From Cephalopachus bancanus (lineage: Eukaryota > Chordata > Mammalia > Primates > Tarsiidae), in the NCBI GenBank assembly GCA_027257055.1, contig JAPVLO010000040.1:270501-334500 (forward strand): DNA of 64,000 nucleotides, in the 5' to 3' direction. The notes under the pieces are model-generated. The model made no database searches. It was given only the letters and a program-made list of their open reading frames with translations, and was not told the origin of the DNA. A program made the position numbers and the translations under genes. Below are positions 31,978-42,765 of this stretch, in pieces. The first letter of the stretch is position 1. Each line of letters opens with the position of its first letter.

Positions 31978-32460
31978 CATTAATCATCCTTTCAACAGAT
32001 ATGTATTGGACACCCATAGGAGTGAGCTTCTATGAATCCAAAATGAGTACACATACTAACCCTTCACTCAGGAAATGTATGGTCTGAGAGAGAAGGTAGA
32101 TAAATACGAAGGAACTTGCAACATGGGGTGAGAAGAGTTGCAGAGGATCCACCCTCAAATCTCAAATGGAAGCACTTGGGCAGCTTTTAAAACTGATGAT
32201 GCCTAGACGTTATGCCAGACCACTGGAGTTCCTCCTATGTGAGTTCCAAAGGCTGCCAATGTTGAGACACACTGCTACAGCAATAGGCACAAAATCTGTG
32301 TGGGGACTTGGAGAAGTCTCCAGCCCCACTTTAAAGGAGGAGGAAAGCTTCTGTGAGGAAGTAACAAGTAGGTTGAGACCTGAAGGAGGAGCCAGCCAGG
32401 CTCAGGGAGGTGGAGAGTACGGAAAGGGGAATGCCGACAATCTTTAAAGAGAAAATTGAG
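31978..32460 (-). repeat. L2 LINE fragment, interrupted by a MER5-like element
   Basis: 31978-32110 has CAGATATGTATTGGACACCC and AACCCTTCACTCAGGAAATG; 32300-32460 has TTCTGTGAGGAAGTAACAAG, TTGAGACCTGAAGGAGGAGC and AGCCAGGCTCAGG. Both are antisense L2 phrases in the expected order. Confidence 0.65.
32155..32280 (+). repeat. MER5-like fragment within L2
   Basis: CACTTGGGCAGCTTTTAAAAC followed by TGATGATGCCTAGACG and GAGACACACTGC fits a sense MER5-class MITE. Confidence 0.5.
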
Positions 32461-32744
32461 TGCCTGGCATAATTTCAAATCTTATTTTAATGTGATTACT
32501 TGTTCCCTAACATTGAGGTGTACATTGAGCACTTTAGAATGGAAATCACTCCTTACTCAATCTGAGAGTCAGTCTCAAAGAGACAGCTCTCCGTTTCCCT
32601 ATGCAAACTAGCTGATGAGGGCCAGAGGAAGACTTCAGACCCGCTAGAACATTTCAGCACCCAGTTCCTCAAATGCAACTTACCTGAGGAATGAGGTGAC
32701 TAAACGGGAGCTCTGAGGAGACCTCAGGTCAGTCAACTGTGATT

Positions 32745-33040
32745 TACCAGCGGAACTCAACCTCAGCACCATTTCCTCTGATAAGCCCTCCCTGGTCTCC
32801 AAAATGGAATTAGCTCCCTCATAGCTGCACCTCTTCTTGTGGTGTTCATCACATATGCAGTTATTTGGTCAACATCTCTTTTCCTTGAAGTCCGTGAAAG
32901 CAGGGATCCACATGTCTGATTTACAGCCATATTCTAAGAACTGACTACCATGCCTGGCACATAATTGGTATTGAATCAATATTGGTTGGGTACATAGTAG
33001 GTGGATTCGTGAATTAATGGGTGAATGGATGGATGTTAGA
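32745..33040 (+). repeat. L2 LINE 3' fragment
   Basis: Sense L2: TCTGATAAGCCCTCCCTGG, CATGCCTGGCACATAATTGG, then a degraded GAATGG tail. Confidence 0.7.
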
Positions 33041-33044
33041 GTAA

Positions 33045-33305
33045 TAGAGCAGTTAAAGTTGTGGGACTCTCTTCTCCTTGAAGTAGGCCTGAGTTCTGGC
33101 ATCAACTCCTCCAGAACAGAATGCTATTCGCATTTCCCTATACCTTTGCTTTTACCTGGGATTAACATGCTGGCTATGGGCAGGTTTAGTTAGCTACCAG
33201 CAGGCTTGGATTCCTTTGTGATTTTAGTAGCTGCATAAAAATCACAGAGCCTCAGTTTCCTATTTTGTAAATGAAAATAGTAGCACTTGTCTTATAGGGA
33301 TTTTT
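33045..33305 (+). repeat. MIR SINE, two pieces
   Basis: 33045-33115 (GAGCAGTTAAAGTTGTGGGA, GGCCTGAGTTCTGGCATC) and 33230-33305 (CAGAGCCTCAGTTTCCTATT, TTGTAAATGAAAATAG) are the left and right parts of a sense MIR separated by about 115 bp of unassigned DNA. Confidence 0.65.
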
Positions 33306-33870
33306 CTAAGAGAAAATTTTAAAAGCCCCAGATATTCTGCTGGGTACTCAGCTGAAATGTAAATAAAGGATGTTCCCTTCTCTTCCCTCATCTTTGTTCC
33401 CTCCTCATCCTAATACTCTTTTCAGGTTTTTTTCCACTAAAATATCTGGGTTTGAGGAGATGAGCTTATAGCACTATTTTCTTCCTCTCCTGAGTTCAGA
33501 ATTTATTAAGAAATGAAAGATAGAAAAGTGAACCCCAAAATATCAGCTTAGTTATTGATCAGCTTGTATCAGAGGATGTGGCTTAGATATGTGGCCTCAT
33601 CGGGCTTGCTAATTAGACAGATCCATTTACCAGCCACAGGCATGGCTGAACCACTGTTAAGACCACACACCCCAAACCCAGCACACTGTATGCATTGTTA
33701 GAAAGGGTTTGGGGCTTGAAAGGAGATTATAATTTCCTACCTCTTTGACTTCAGCTGTGGCCATGACTTTTGGAAGTAATAAGAATGCAACCAAAAGTGA
33801 TGACTAAAGCTTCTAAACAGAAACTCTAAAGCCAGAGAGGTTTGTCTTGTCTTTCAATTCCTTTGCCACA
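33306..33870. other. Unassigned sequence
   Basis: No gene or named repeat recognised. Confidence 0.5.
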
Positions 33871-33877
33871 AGACTAG

Positions 33878-34258
33878 TGTCTTGGCTCAAGCCACCATAA
33901 CAAAATACCATAGACTGCGTGGCTTAAACAACAGAAATTAATTTGCTCACAGTTCTTGAGGCTGGAAGTCTGAGATCTCAGTGTAGGCATGGTCAGATTA
34001 TGGTGAGAGCTTTCTTGTCTGGCTTCTTTTTCATTGTGTCCTCACATGGTAGGGGTGGGGGAAGGGAAGAAGAAAGGGAGGTAGGGAGCTCACTGCAGTT
34101 TCTTCTTATAAGAGCACTAATTCTTTCATGAGGGCCCCATCCTCATAACCTCACCTAAGCATGATTATCTTCCAAAGTCCCCATCTCCAAATAGCATCAC
34201 ATTGTGTATTAAGGCTTCAACATATGAATTTTGGGGAAACACAGTTCATAGCATCCAG
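33878..34258 (-). mobile_element. MaLR solo LTR, MLT1 type
   Basis: Antisense landmarks: GTCTTGGCTCAAGCCACCAT, AAAATACCATAGACTGCGTG, TTCTTGAGGCTGGAAGTCTG, ATTGTGTCCTCACATGG, CTTATAAGAGCACTAATTC and GGGGAAACACAGTTCATAGC. Confidence 0.9.
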
Positions 34259-34259
34259 C

Positions 34260-34920
34260 AATGTTCTAGAAAGAAACTCTTCATAAGTAAGGACCAGGAG
34301 TGAAGACTCTGTGAAAAAAAGACACAGCTATCTTGTGAAGGATAGGAATCTTGGTAGTAAGTCTTTGTTATCAAGCTACTAAAGCTTTGGGGCCATTTGT
34401 ATTGCAGCATGCCCTAGCCCACCTGACTGAAATACAATCTTATTCCCTGCCATATTACCCAGATGAACTCACTCCATGGGTAAATGGAAAATTCAACTTC
34501 TCAATGGGCAGACAGATTTGAAAGAAGGGACATAAGAAACAGAGTAGGACATGCTCAGTTCCTTTCTTCATACCCATCTATTAGTTAAGTTACTTCCACT
34601 TCAGTCATTTCACTCCTTCCTCTCTTAGGAAGAAGAGTAAAATTTCCCTTATTATTATGGAAATATATTCAGTGGCAAATAAAGTTAGCCTATTTCTGCA
34701 TGAGTCTGAATAGAGCAGGACATTTATATATAACCATATAAACTGTGTAATAGTAATTTCGGTATTCTAGGGTGGAACTCAGTGTTTGGAGCATTAGGAC
34801 ATATCCTACCCTTGCTATTGATTCCAGTGCTCTATTTTGTTCACTCTTCTGTTGACACTACCATAAAGTCTTTTAAATTATAGTATCAGGTCTAATTCAG
34901 ATCATATTCCTCATATAACC
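34260..34920. other. Unassigned sequence
   Basis: No gene or named repeat recognised. Confidence 0.5.
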
Positions 34921-34994
34921 TTCACAACCTTCTACCACTCCAGTCAATATCCACTCTTTCACAACCTTCTACCACTCCAGTCAATATCCACTCT
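34921..34994. repeat. Perfect 37-bp tandem duplication
   Basis: Two identical adjacent 37-bp units (34921-34957 and 34958-34994), each TTCACAACCTTCTACCACTC then CAGTCAATATCCACTCT. Confidence 0.97.
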
Positions 34995-35760
34995 TGGCAT
35001 GAGTAAGTTCTCAGTAAATAATTGTTCTTTATACCTTTCAACTTGAGATGTAGCTCCCAGCACTTGCCCTCTTCTTTTTCTGCTTCTCTGGAACCAATTC
35101 CAAGAGCCTTGGGGCCTGTGAGGAGGCACCATCCAACCCCTTTGCACCAGCATCGTACATTTCTGATAGTCCTGAATCTCTTCCCACAATGCTCCCTCTT
35201 GGCTAGGGATCCACCAGCTCACTGTCACAGCTGTTCCTGCCAAATCTCATCCTAGGGGAGTGTATTTGGCTCTTCTGCTGTTTTATCTCCAATCCCCCTG
35301 CCAAGACTAGAGGAAAGTAAATGACACTGTGCACAGATGAAATGAAGCCCAACTACAAAAATCGTGCTGTATTTTTTTAAACCTAGATTCAAAAAATAGA
35401 CAAGTCAGGAAGGATCTTATATAACACTTGGCCAAATCTCCTAACTTCCCACGTGAAGAAAAATAAGACTGAAAGAGTTTGTAGAATTTGGTCACAGTAT
35501 CCAATGCAGAGAGTCATAACTCTCAGTATTGTCCTGCAGAGCACTGATTAATGTTATTCTTATATTATAAAAATATAAGTAAATATTTTAATTCATCCCA
35601 ACAGTTAGCATACTAAGCATCTCAGTTAATAAATATTTTCCTGTGTCAGATTATCTAGTGGAAAAAAGTTCTGTTTCATTCAGCACTAATGAAGCTTAGC
35701 TATTAAGAGACACTTCACAGTTCTGGTTTGTCTGTCATTACCATGGCTAGAATAGGACAG
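34995..35760. other. Unassigned sequence
   Basis: Overlapping frames of 77 and 94 codons on opposite strands (34959-35255) have no recognisable features. An L2-like TTCTCAGTAAATAATTGTTC lies at about 35008. Confidence 0.5.
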
Positions 35761-35764
35761 ACCA

Positions 35765-35975
35765 CCAGTCCCAGATAGAGGATAAGGGACATGTGGGACT
35801 GAGCTGTTCAAACCAAGGCCAATCCAGATGATCCAGTCTATGGCAAAGCCACAGGCACATGAGAGAGCCCAATCATGTCACACATAGATCAGCCATACCC
35901 TAGCCAACCCGTAGTCGCAGCAGAAATAATTAATAATTGCTGTTTTAACCACTGTGTACTGGAATAGCTTGCCCC
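35765..35975 (+). mobile_element. LTR 3' fragment (MaLR-like)
   Basis: AGAGAGCCCAATCATGTCAC, AGATCAGCCATACCCTAGCC, AACCCGTAGTCGCAG, AATAATTGCTGTTTTAACC and ACTGTGTACTGGAATAGC match the 3' part of MLT1-class LTRs. Confidence 0.45.
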
Positions 35976-35982
35976 CTTTGAT

Positions 35983-36504
35983 GGCTAAGTTTATGGATTA
36001 ACTTGGCTAAGTTATAAGATGCCCATATATTTGAGTAAACATTATTTCTGGATGTGTTTGTGAGGGCATTTCTGGATAAGATAAATATTTGAACTGGTAG
36101 ACTGAGTAAAGCAGGTTGCCCTCCCCAATATGGGTGGGACTCATCCAGTCTGTTGAAGGCCTGCATAGACTAAAAGCCTGCTTTGAAAAGAACTATTTTC
36201 TCTGTTTGACAGGCTTTGAGCTGTCTTCTCCTGCCTGCAAACTCAACCTCAAACCGAAACTTATACCAGCAGCTCTGGGTTTCCAGGCCTTTGGACTAGG
36301 ACTTCGACTGGGTATATTCCATTGGCTGTCGCAGATGTTCAGATTACTAACTGGAGATTTTGGACTTCTCAGTCTCCAAAATCATGTGAGCCAATTCCTT
36401 CTAGTAAATCTGTCTTGGATTGATGATAAAGAGAGAGAGAGAGAGAGAGAGAGAAAGGGAGAGCTCCTATCGGTCTGTTTCTCTGGAGAACCCAGATTAA
36501 TACA
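35983..36504 (+). mobile_element. ERVL LTR, MLT2 type
   Basis: Starts near TGGCTAAGTTTATGGATTAA and continues AACATTATTTCTGGATGTGT, GGGTGGGACTCATCCAGTC, GACTTCTCAGTCTCCAAAAT, ending TTCTCTGGAGAACCCAGATT. A (GA)12 run at 36431-36454 lies where MLT2 has a TC/TA-rich stretch. The 133-codon frame at 36116-36517 is a coincidence inside it. Confidence 0.85.
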
Positions 36505-36539
36505 ATGCCCCAGTTAATGAGACAGCTTGATACTTCAGC

Positions 36540-37500
36540 TAATGAGAGTATTAACTAGCCTCCTCTATTGTACTCCTATCCCCTCTGAACCATCTGTAGA
36601 TATTTACTTTCTCTCTTCTAAATTATTGCTACTGCTTATTAACGGCCTCCCTGCTTCTTTTCCTATGCTTTTCCAATCTATGTCCCTCATTACTATAAAA
36701 TTTACTGTCTAGAAGACCACCTCTGTAACTTTCCCTTCTGCTAAAATCATATGAGTAATAATAATAGTAGCAACACAAATACAGCCACATGAGGCTAAAA
36801 GCAAAATTCTAAATGTTTTTGCATAATTCAACTCACTAAATTCTCCAACAGTTTTTATTATTCCCATTTTGCAGATGAGGAATGGCAGAAAATGGTTAAG
36901 AAACTGGCCTAACACCAGTGGAACATGGATCCAAGCCCTAGTAGTCTAGACCCTGAGGCTGTGTTTTTAATCTCTACACTATGGTACAGCTCAGACCCTT
37001 TTGTCATTAGAGGAAAAAACCATGCTGTTTAGTACAGAGATCCTTTGGGTCATCACACTGAACAACTCTGAAGCCATACCTCATGATCTAGTGCTCCCTA
37101 CTTACCTCCTGAATTCTCATGACTCAGTGTCTGAAACTCTTGCATATCTTGTTGTCCATCATTGAGAAGTGACTTAAAATTCTGAAATGTATATATAGTT
37201 TCCAACATCACTACCCTTTACACAGGCACCTAACTCTACCTGTTTATCACTCCTCTGCAGCCACTTGGAAAACTGCTCTTTTGAGCCTCTACCATGTTAT
37301 CTGTTCTGTCATCCCTCCTTCTGAAAATCTCAGGGACTAAACACAGCCTGGACATGCCCATAGTGGCTGGAGTTCACACTATCACAGCACCACCCCACTT
37401 AACTGAAGCAATATTTCATACTTCTGTCTCTCTTACATCTATAGTTATGTATAGACATTACTGTAGAAGCTTAATATATACTAAGTGATTAAATAAATGA
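36540..37500 (+). repeat. L2 LINE fragment, interrupted by a MIR
   Basis: 36540-36720 (TATTAACGGCCTCCCTGC) and 37080-37500 (CATGATCTAGTGCTCCCTAC, TTACCTCCTGAATTCTCATG, final AAGTGATTAAATAAATGAG) are consecutive sense L2 parts on either side of the MIR at 36755-36985. Confidence 0.6.
36755..36985 (-). repeat. MIR SINE, nearly full length
   Basis: Antisense MIR: ATTATTCCCATTTTGCAGATG, AGGAATGGCAGAAAATGG, CATGGATCCAAGCCC, TGTTTTTAATCTCTACACTA. Confidence 0.8.
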
Positions 37501-38035
37501 GTCTGTAGGACTTATTGCTACAAAGACTGCATAAGAGATTCCAGAAGATCAACAAGAACCCTACAAGTAAGGCTGGCCTAATTCCAGGGTATAGACATGG
37601 CACAAAGTCCTCTCCTGCTGATTAGCTAAAGCCTATAATTCCACCATTAGCATGTGACTCTCTTAGCTTAAAGTCACGACCAAATTAAGGAGCATGTCCC
37701 CCTGAGAGAGGTTACACTGAAGCTGTAATCATTAAACTGAACATCAGTGTGGAAAAATAAGTTCAGTACGCCCTTGAAAGCAGGTCTAGAAAGGGTCAGA
37801 ATCTATGGAGAAGGGGATAGGGTGGTGAGCAGGAACACTGAGCTATTCACGTCATTTTTCTGAGCTTGTCAGATGAAGACTTGGAGTCAGCAATCCCAAA
37901 ATCTTCCCAGCCCAACATTCAATGATTTTATGATGACCTTTCTTCTCACAGACTCATCCCTCCTCCACTTTTCTTCCCTGGGCTGCCTAAATAATATATC
38001 TGAGTATTTCTGTCATTTTGGATTTTGTGAGACTA
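37501..38035. other. Unassigned sequence
   Basis: No gene or named repeat recognised. Confidence 0.5.
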
Positions 38036-38039
38036 AGGG

Positions 38040-38445
38040 GGTAATGGAAAGAGCATTTATTTGGAGTTGAATACTTCAAGCCCAAGCCCTGGCTTTGCCA
38101 TTTCCAAGCTGTGTGTTTCTGAGTAAATTGCTTTAACTGCCGTATATTAAGTTCTTCCTTTGTGTCAAGTCCTCTGCTCAGGATTTTACGCTATTTCTAG
38201 CTTTTCCAGTTCCCTCAACTCTGTGAAGGAGGTAGTGCTGTCAGCATTTTACACATGGGGAGACAAGGGCCCAGTGCCTCTGAGGGACATGCCTAAAGCC
38301 ATCTGCCCAGCAAGTGGACAGATGAAAACCCCAGCACAGGTCAGCTCACTCCAACGGCTGCTCTTCCTATGTGCCATGAGTCTCAGTCGGCTCATCTATA
38401 AAATGAAGGGGTTGGAACAGTTGCCCTTCCAGCTCTTTCGTTTTA
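38040..38445. repeat. MIR inserted in MIR
   Basis: The outer MIR is sense: 38040-38138 (CCCTGGCTTTGCCATTTCC, GAGTAAATTGCTTTAACT) and 38376-38445 (GAGTCTCAGTCGGCTCATCT, ATAAAATGAAGGGGTTGG). The inner MIR at 38140-38375 is antisense (TCAGCATTTTACACATGGG, AGCAAGTGGACAGATG). The 97-codon frame at 38160-38453 lies on this repeat DNA. Confidence 0.75.
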
Positions 38446-39180
38446 TGACTTGATATCCGCTTGTGATTGGGGCAGGTTTGAAATTACTTCAGAGACCCAG
38501 TGTCTGCCAAATCATAATCAAATTGGCTGCCTAGTCTGAGACCTAGTGAACGAGGCCACATTCATGGGTCAGGCCTACTTCAGGGTGGTGATGGCATATT
38601 TTCTAAGGTGTCTCGAGCTCTTCGGGGAAGGAGAACCTGGCCCCACTTCCCTTCATTCCTCATTCATGCTCCGTGCAGTGAGCCACTAGTCGTTCAAAAC
38701 ACATCAGTGTGTTCTTTTTGCTGCCATCAAAACCTCTGCTCATATGATAGCTCAATCACTGTGATTTATTTTAATTGAAAAGACTACCGGCCACCTCTTG
38801 CCAAAGCAACTGGCCAGCTCCTATTTGATTTCCTACCAGAATATTCCCTGTTAGCCCATAGTGATTGGACAGGCCAGTGAAAGGGAGGGAGTGAGTTCTC
38901 AAAGGCCATTTGGTCTCAACTGATATTCACAAAGATCCTCAAATTTATATTTTAACCTCCGCCCCCATGATAATATATAGATTACATGTATTTTGTATGT
39001 TTTAAAGCAGTCATTTATAAGTAGAACTTATTTTTTAAAAAGCTATTTTGGTATTTTCCTCCCTATTTAATTTATTGAAAGTAACAGATAAATAAAAAGT
39101 AGCCGGCATCTCCCTGAATCCCTGAGATGACGGGGCTGGTCCAGGTTTCACTCTGGTCTTTCCTGCCCTGCATCTTCAGA
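38446..39180. other. Unique sequence block
   Basis: About 730 bp without recognised repeats, less AT-rich than its surroundings, with several CpGs (CTCGAGCTCTTCGGGG near 38612). No long open frame. Confidence 0.5.
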
Positions 39181-39183
39181 CAA

Positions 39184-39262
39184 ATTATCTTATTTCTCTT
39201 GGTCTTGGTTTTCTCAACTGTGAAGTTGAAATGATACTACCTACTTCATAAGAATGATTTTT
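39184..39262 (+). repeat. MIR-like segment, copy 1 of a local duplicate
   Basis: CTTGGTCTTGGTTTTCTCAA and AAGTTGAAATGATACTACCT resemble sense MIR but share non-MIR bases with 40745-40812. Confidence 0.6.
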
Positions 39263-39652
39263 TTAAAATGTGTTTAGCTGTTTTGTTTTGTTTAATTCAA
39301 CAGCTTTAGGGGGTAAAAATAGTTTCGGTCTGAGCTTTAAGTGTACCCTCTACCTGCATCTGTGCACATTATATTCAACAGATGATTTTTAAGTATCCCT
39401 CCTTCCCCTCTTCCAAGCCTCCAGTATCTATTATATCATTCTCTATGTCTTTATGGATCCCACTTACAAGTGAGAACATGCAGTGTTTGGTTCTCTGTTT
39501 CTGCGTTCATTCACTTAGGATGTTCTCCAATTCCACCCAAGTTGCTGTAAAAGAAATTATTTCATTCTTTTTTGATGGCTGAATACTACCCAATAGTGTA
39601 TATGTACCACATTTTCATTATCCACTGATCAGTCAATGGGCATTTACAATTG
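39263..39652 (-). mobile_element. L1 LINE 3' end
   Basis: Antisense L1 3' landmarks: CCCACTTACAAGTGAGAACA, TGCAGTGTTTGGTTCTCTG, ATGGCTGAATACTACCC, GTATATGTACCACATTTTCA and CAATGGGCATTTACAATTGC. Confidence 0.85.
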
Positions 39653-39673
39653 CAAAGATGAGGAGTGATTTTG

Positions 39674-39752
39674 CTTCTTTCTTTTCTCTTTCTTTCTTTC
39701 TTTCCTTCTTTCTTTCTTTCTTTCTTTCTTTCTTTCCTTTTTTCTTTTTTCT
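39674..39752. repeat. (TTTC)n microsatellite
   Basis: TTTC units with a few interruptions, directly beyond the truncated L1. Confidence 0.9.
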
Positions 39753-40294
39753 GTCTTGGAATTACTTTTTAGGTTTTCCTCCACATTATGTAGTGAGCTC
39801 CAGAACAGCAGAATCCTATTTTAATATCTCTGTTATCCAGGTTCACTGTTGATATGTAGGAGCTAAGGAAATCAGACTTCCCATAGTTCAATTTTGTGAG
39901 CTCTGTTCTTCATCCATACAAAGTGTGTGCATAGCTTACTGAAATGTTCTGCCTTTTCCAATTTTTTTCCATTAGTTGATGCAATTCTGTTCACTCAAAT
40001 TGCCTTCCTTACTCATCTGTTGAAATCCAACTTATTTTACAATGTGCTGCTTTAATCCTAAACTCACTCACAAATTTCCCCTGAATCCTTTTTTAATCTT
40101 TTCCTCTCCTAAATTACATATCAATTTTTCTGAGTTTTTTATTCTCTTTCCATGTTTTAGTTTTTCTTTTAACTGCACTGGTTATAACCCCTTTTCAAGG
40201 AGAGGATCTGAGTTGTTCTTGTCAATTCATTACTTAGTGAATGTTCAATCCCAGGTTAAAGAAAAATTGGGTCAGAAAATGCAATGAGATTTAT
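39753..40294. other. Unassigned sequence
   Basis: Pyrimidine-rich; no gene or named repeat recognised. The 81-codon frame at 40042-40287 is Phe/Ser-rich and featureless. Confidence 0.5.
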
Positions 40295-40305
40295 TAGAAT
40301 CTGCT

Positions 40306-40627
40306 GAACACTGTGGCTCATGCCTATAATCTCAGCACCCTGGGAGACTGAGGCTAGAGAATTGTTTGAGCTCAGGAGTTTGAGACCAGTCTGTGCAATA
40401 CAGCAAGACATCATCTCTAAAAAAAGTAAAAAAAAAAAAGAAAGAAAGAAAAGAAATAGCCAGGTGTGGTGGCATGCACCCATAGTCCTAGCCATTCAGG
40501 AGGCTGAGGTTGAATTATCACCTGAGCCCAGGAGGTCAAAGCTGCAGCGAGCTGTGAGCCATGCCACTGCCCTCAGCCTAGGACACAGAGAGAGAGACAC
40601 CCCCCACTCAAAAAAAAAAAAAAAAAA
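40306..40627 (+). mobile_element. AluJ
   Basis: Target-site duplication AGAATCTGCT at 40296-40305 and 40628-40637. Left-arm CTCAGGAGTTTGAGACCAG, a linker expanded by AAAG-type repeats (40428-40454), right-arm GAGGTCAAAGCTGCAGCG. Typical AluJ with long divergence. Confidence 0.93.
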
Positions 40628-40744
40628 AGAATCTGCTTGAAGTTCATTCCGGGGATCAAGAAACCAGTGGTAAAAGGTATGAATTTTGTCACCTTAGTTA
40701 GAGTTGGTTGAGTCGTAAGTAAATATTGTATTTTTTTTTTTTTC

Positions 40745-40812
40745 TTTCTTGGTCATGGTTTTCTCATCTGAAAAGTTGAAATGATACTACTTACCTCACA
40801 GGAGTGATTTTT
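40745..40812 (+). repeat. MIR-like segment, copy 2 of a local duplicate
   Basis: CTTGGTCATGGTTTTCTCAT and AAGTTGAAATGATACTACTT align with 39184-39262 at roughly 85% by eye. Confidence 0.6.
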
Positions 40813-41555
40813 GCTTGCTTGTTTCTTTTTTTCTCTTTCTTTCTACTCTTTATACTTCGCAAACTTGTTTATTTTTAGGTGAGGGCCAATTGAAAAAGCA
40901 TAAGAACATATATTCACAAATCTAAAAGGACCAGACAAAGTTAAGATATTTGTGCTATTTGGGAAAGAGAAGAAAAAAACAGAAACAAAAGAAAAAATAG
41001 GGAAAGAGGTCTCAAGAAGAAAAAGGGAAGATGGGAGAGGAAAAAGAAAAGGTAAGAATTATTTATGTGCAATCTTTTTTGTTTCTCCAGTTGGTCTTTC
41101 TTTAATTCTCCTAAAAAGTCCATGATAAATGATTTCTCATTCATATTTTACAGACGAAGGAAACCAAGCTCAAAGAATTTGCAAAATTTGATGCAGATCA
41201 TGTTTGCTCTCTTTTGAGTGGGGTGGTCAACATCTAAATGAAACATTTCCCATTTCATAGCCCAGGCTGTTTTCTCAGCATTGTAGTGAGGGAAACATCT
41301 CTGAAGAACTCGCACTGAATGACAGTTGCCCCCAAGGCCACTGGGGGTGCCCTGGAGTTACCAGGCTCCTGTGGGTAGGGCTGGACAACAGTGGGAGGCA
41401 CTAAAAACAAACATCGCATTTGCAATTTTGGTAGGAATCAGGTATGGTTGTGGTAGTTCCTAGGAAGATACAAAAGAAGAAAAAAATGTTTTCCGGTATT
41501 TTGCAGACTCTAGCATCACAAGGATGGAAAAAAAACAGTCCAACTTCCACCCAGT
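40813..41555. other. Unassigned sequence with a small MIR remnant
   Basis: A purine-rich stretch at 40965-41055, a probable MIR remnant at 41140-41185 (TTTTACAGACGAAGGAAACC, antisense), otherwise unassigned. The 88-codon frame at 41444-41710 spans this and the next entry without recognisable features. Confidence 0.5.
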
Positions 41556-41559
41556 ACAG

Positions 41560-41860
41560 AAATGTTTCCTACAACCTAATAAAATATGGGCTCCTATTCT
41601 TGACTAGATTACCTCCAGTCAGTGAGAAGTTCACTACCTTACAAGGCAGCGTTCTCTACAGAAGCATCTTTTCCAAGATGAAACTGACAATACCTATTCA
41701 CTGGCAATAGATCTGTCCTCTAATCCTAATCTCTCTTGGACACGAGGGACCTTAAGATATGCTTTCAAGCCTCTTCTGAAGACTCCCATGGGGAAAAATA
41801 CAACTTCTAACAATTCCTCTCATGATATGGTCATTGCATGATTGTTAATGTTCATTACCC
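41560..41860 (-). repeat. Possible CR1/L3 LINE fragment
   Basis: TAGATTACCTCCAGTCAGTG, AGAAGTTCACTACCTTACAA, GGCAGCGTTCTC and CAATTCCTCTCATGATATGG resemble antisense CR1/L3 3' sequence (..CACTACCTCCCAAGGCAGC..). Strongly diverged. Confidence 0.4.
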
Positions 41861-42034
41861 AGATACATGCCAAAGGTCTTTGATGCCTTGCTTGTCATAG
41901 GAACTGTCTGTCAGGCTCTCCTCTTTCTCTTTCTCCTTTAATATATTGACTGCATTTTCTTTTGATTAATCCAGTGATACACATTAATTATAGACACCTT
42001 AGAAAATACTATGAATAAACAGATCACTATTATC

Positions 42035-42215
42035 TTCTAATTCTGGACCAGGCACTGTGCTACATATAATTTAATATACATGGTCTCATTTAAAATTCAC
42101 AACAGCCCTACAAAGTCACTTTGTTTCCCATTTTAGAGAGAGGGCTCTTAGGGGGTTTAGGTCATTTTCTTAAGGTCACACACATGAAAAGAGAATTCAA
42201 ATCCAAGTATCTACT
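42035..42215 (-). repeat. MIR SINE fragment
   Basis: Antisense MIR: GACCAGGCACTGTGCTACA, TTTAAAATTCACAACAGCCC, TTTCCCATTTTAGAGAGAGG and AAGGTCACACACATG. Confidence 0.8.
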
Positions 42216-42625
42216 AGAACCGAACAAAGACAATGAAACCCACTAAAAACCTGGAGCAGCATACTGTATTTTAGTATATCTTTCCTGTCTTTGTTATACC
42301 CACAGAGAGCCATGGTATTTTTTTTCCTTTTTCATCAAATTGGAATCTTACTCTAGACATTGTGTAATGATAAACATAATACATCATTCAGTGGCTATGC
42401 TACCAATCAATTCAAGCCTTTTCTTGTTAATGGATATCTAGATAGTTTTCTACTTGCTTAGCAACACAAATTCCTATTCTTAATAATAGATATTTGTGCA
42501 ATCTTTCATCTTTCTCTTAAAATAAATTCCTGGGAAGATGATTATCTTTAAAAATATCTGAAGCTGAGTGTGATTCTCCTAATTCTACTTCATGTAACAT
42601 AAAAACACCCGGACCTAGAAAATTA
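42216..42625. other. Unassigned sequence
   Basis: AT-rich; no gene or named repeat is confidently recognised. Confidence 0.45.
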
Positions 42626-42629
42626 TTTA

Positions 42630-42765
42630 CCTTTTCCTGAAAAATTATATGAAGGCAGCAACCTTGACTGGCTCATTATGCCTTGTATCCCAAGGCCTAC
42701 AACATCATCTGGCATGTACTAAGCATTCAGCAAATATTTGTTGAATGATTAAATGGAGAAATAGA
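42630..42765 (+). repeat. L2 LINE 3' end
   Basis: Sense L2 tail: CATTATGCCTTGTATCCCAA, CATCATCTGGCATGTACTAA, GCATTCAGCAAATATTTG, TTGAATGATTAAATGG. Confidence 0.75.

Noticed and set aside
36116..36517. 133-codon plus-strand open frame
   Set aside because: It lies inside an MLT2 LTR and reads through the (GA)12 run as alternating Glu and Arg.
38160..38453. 97-codon plus-strand frame
   Set aside because: Wholly on nested MIR DNA.
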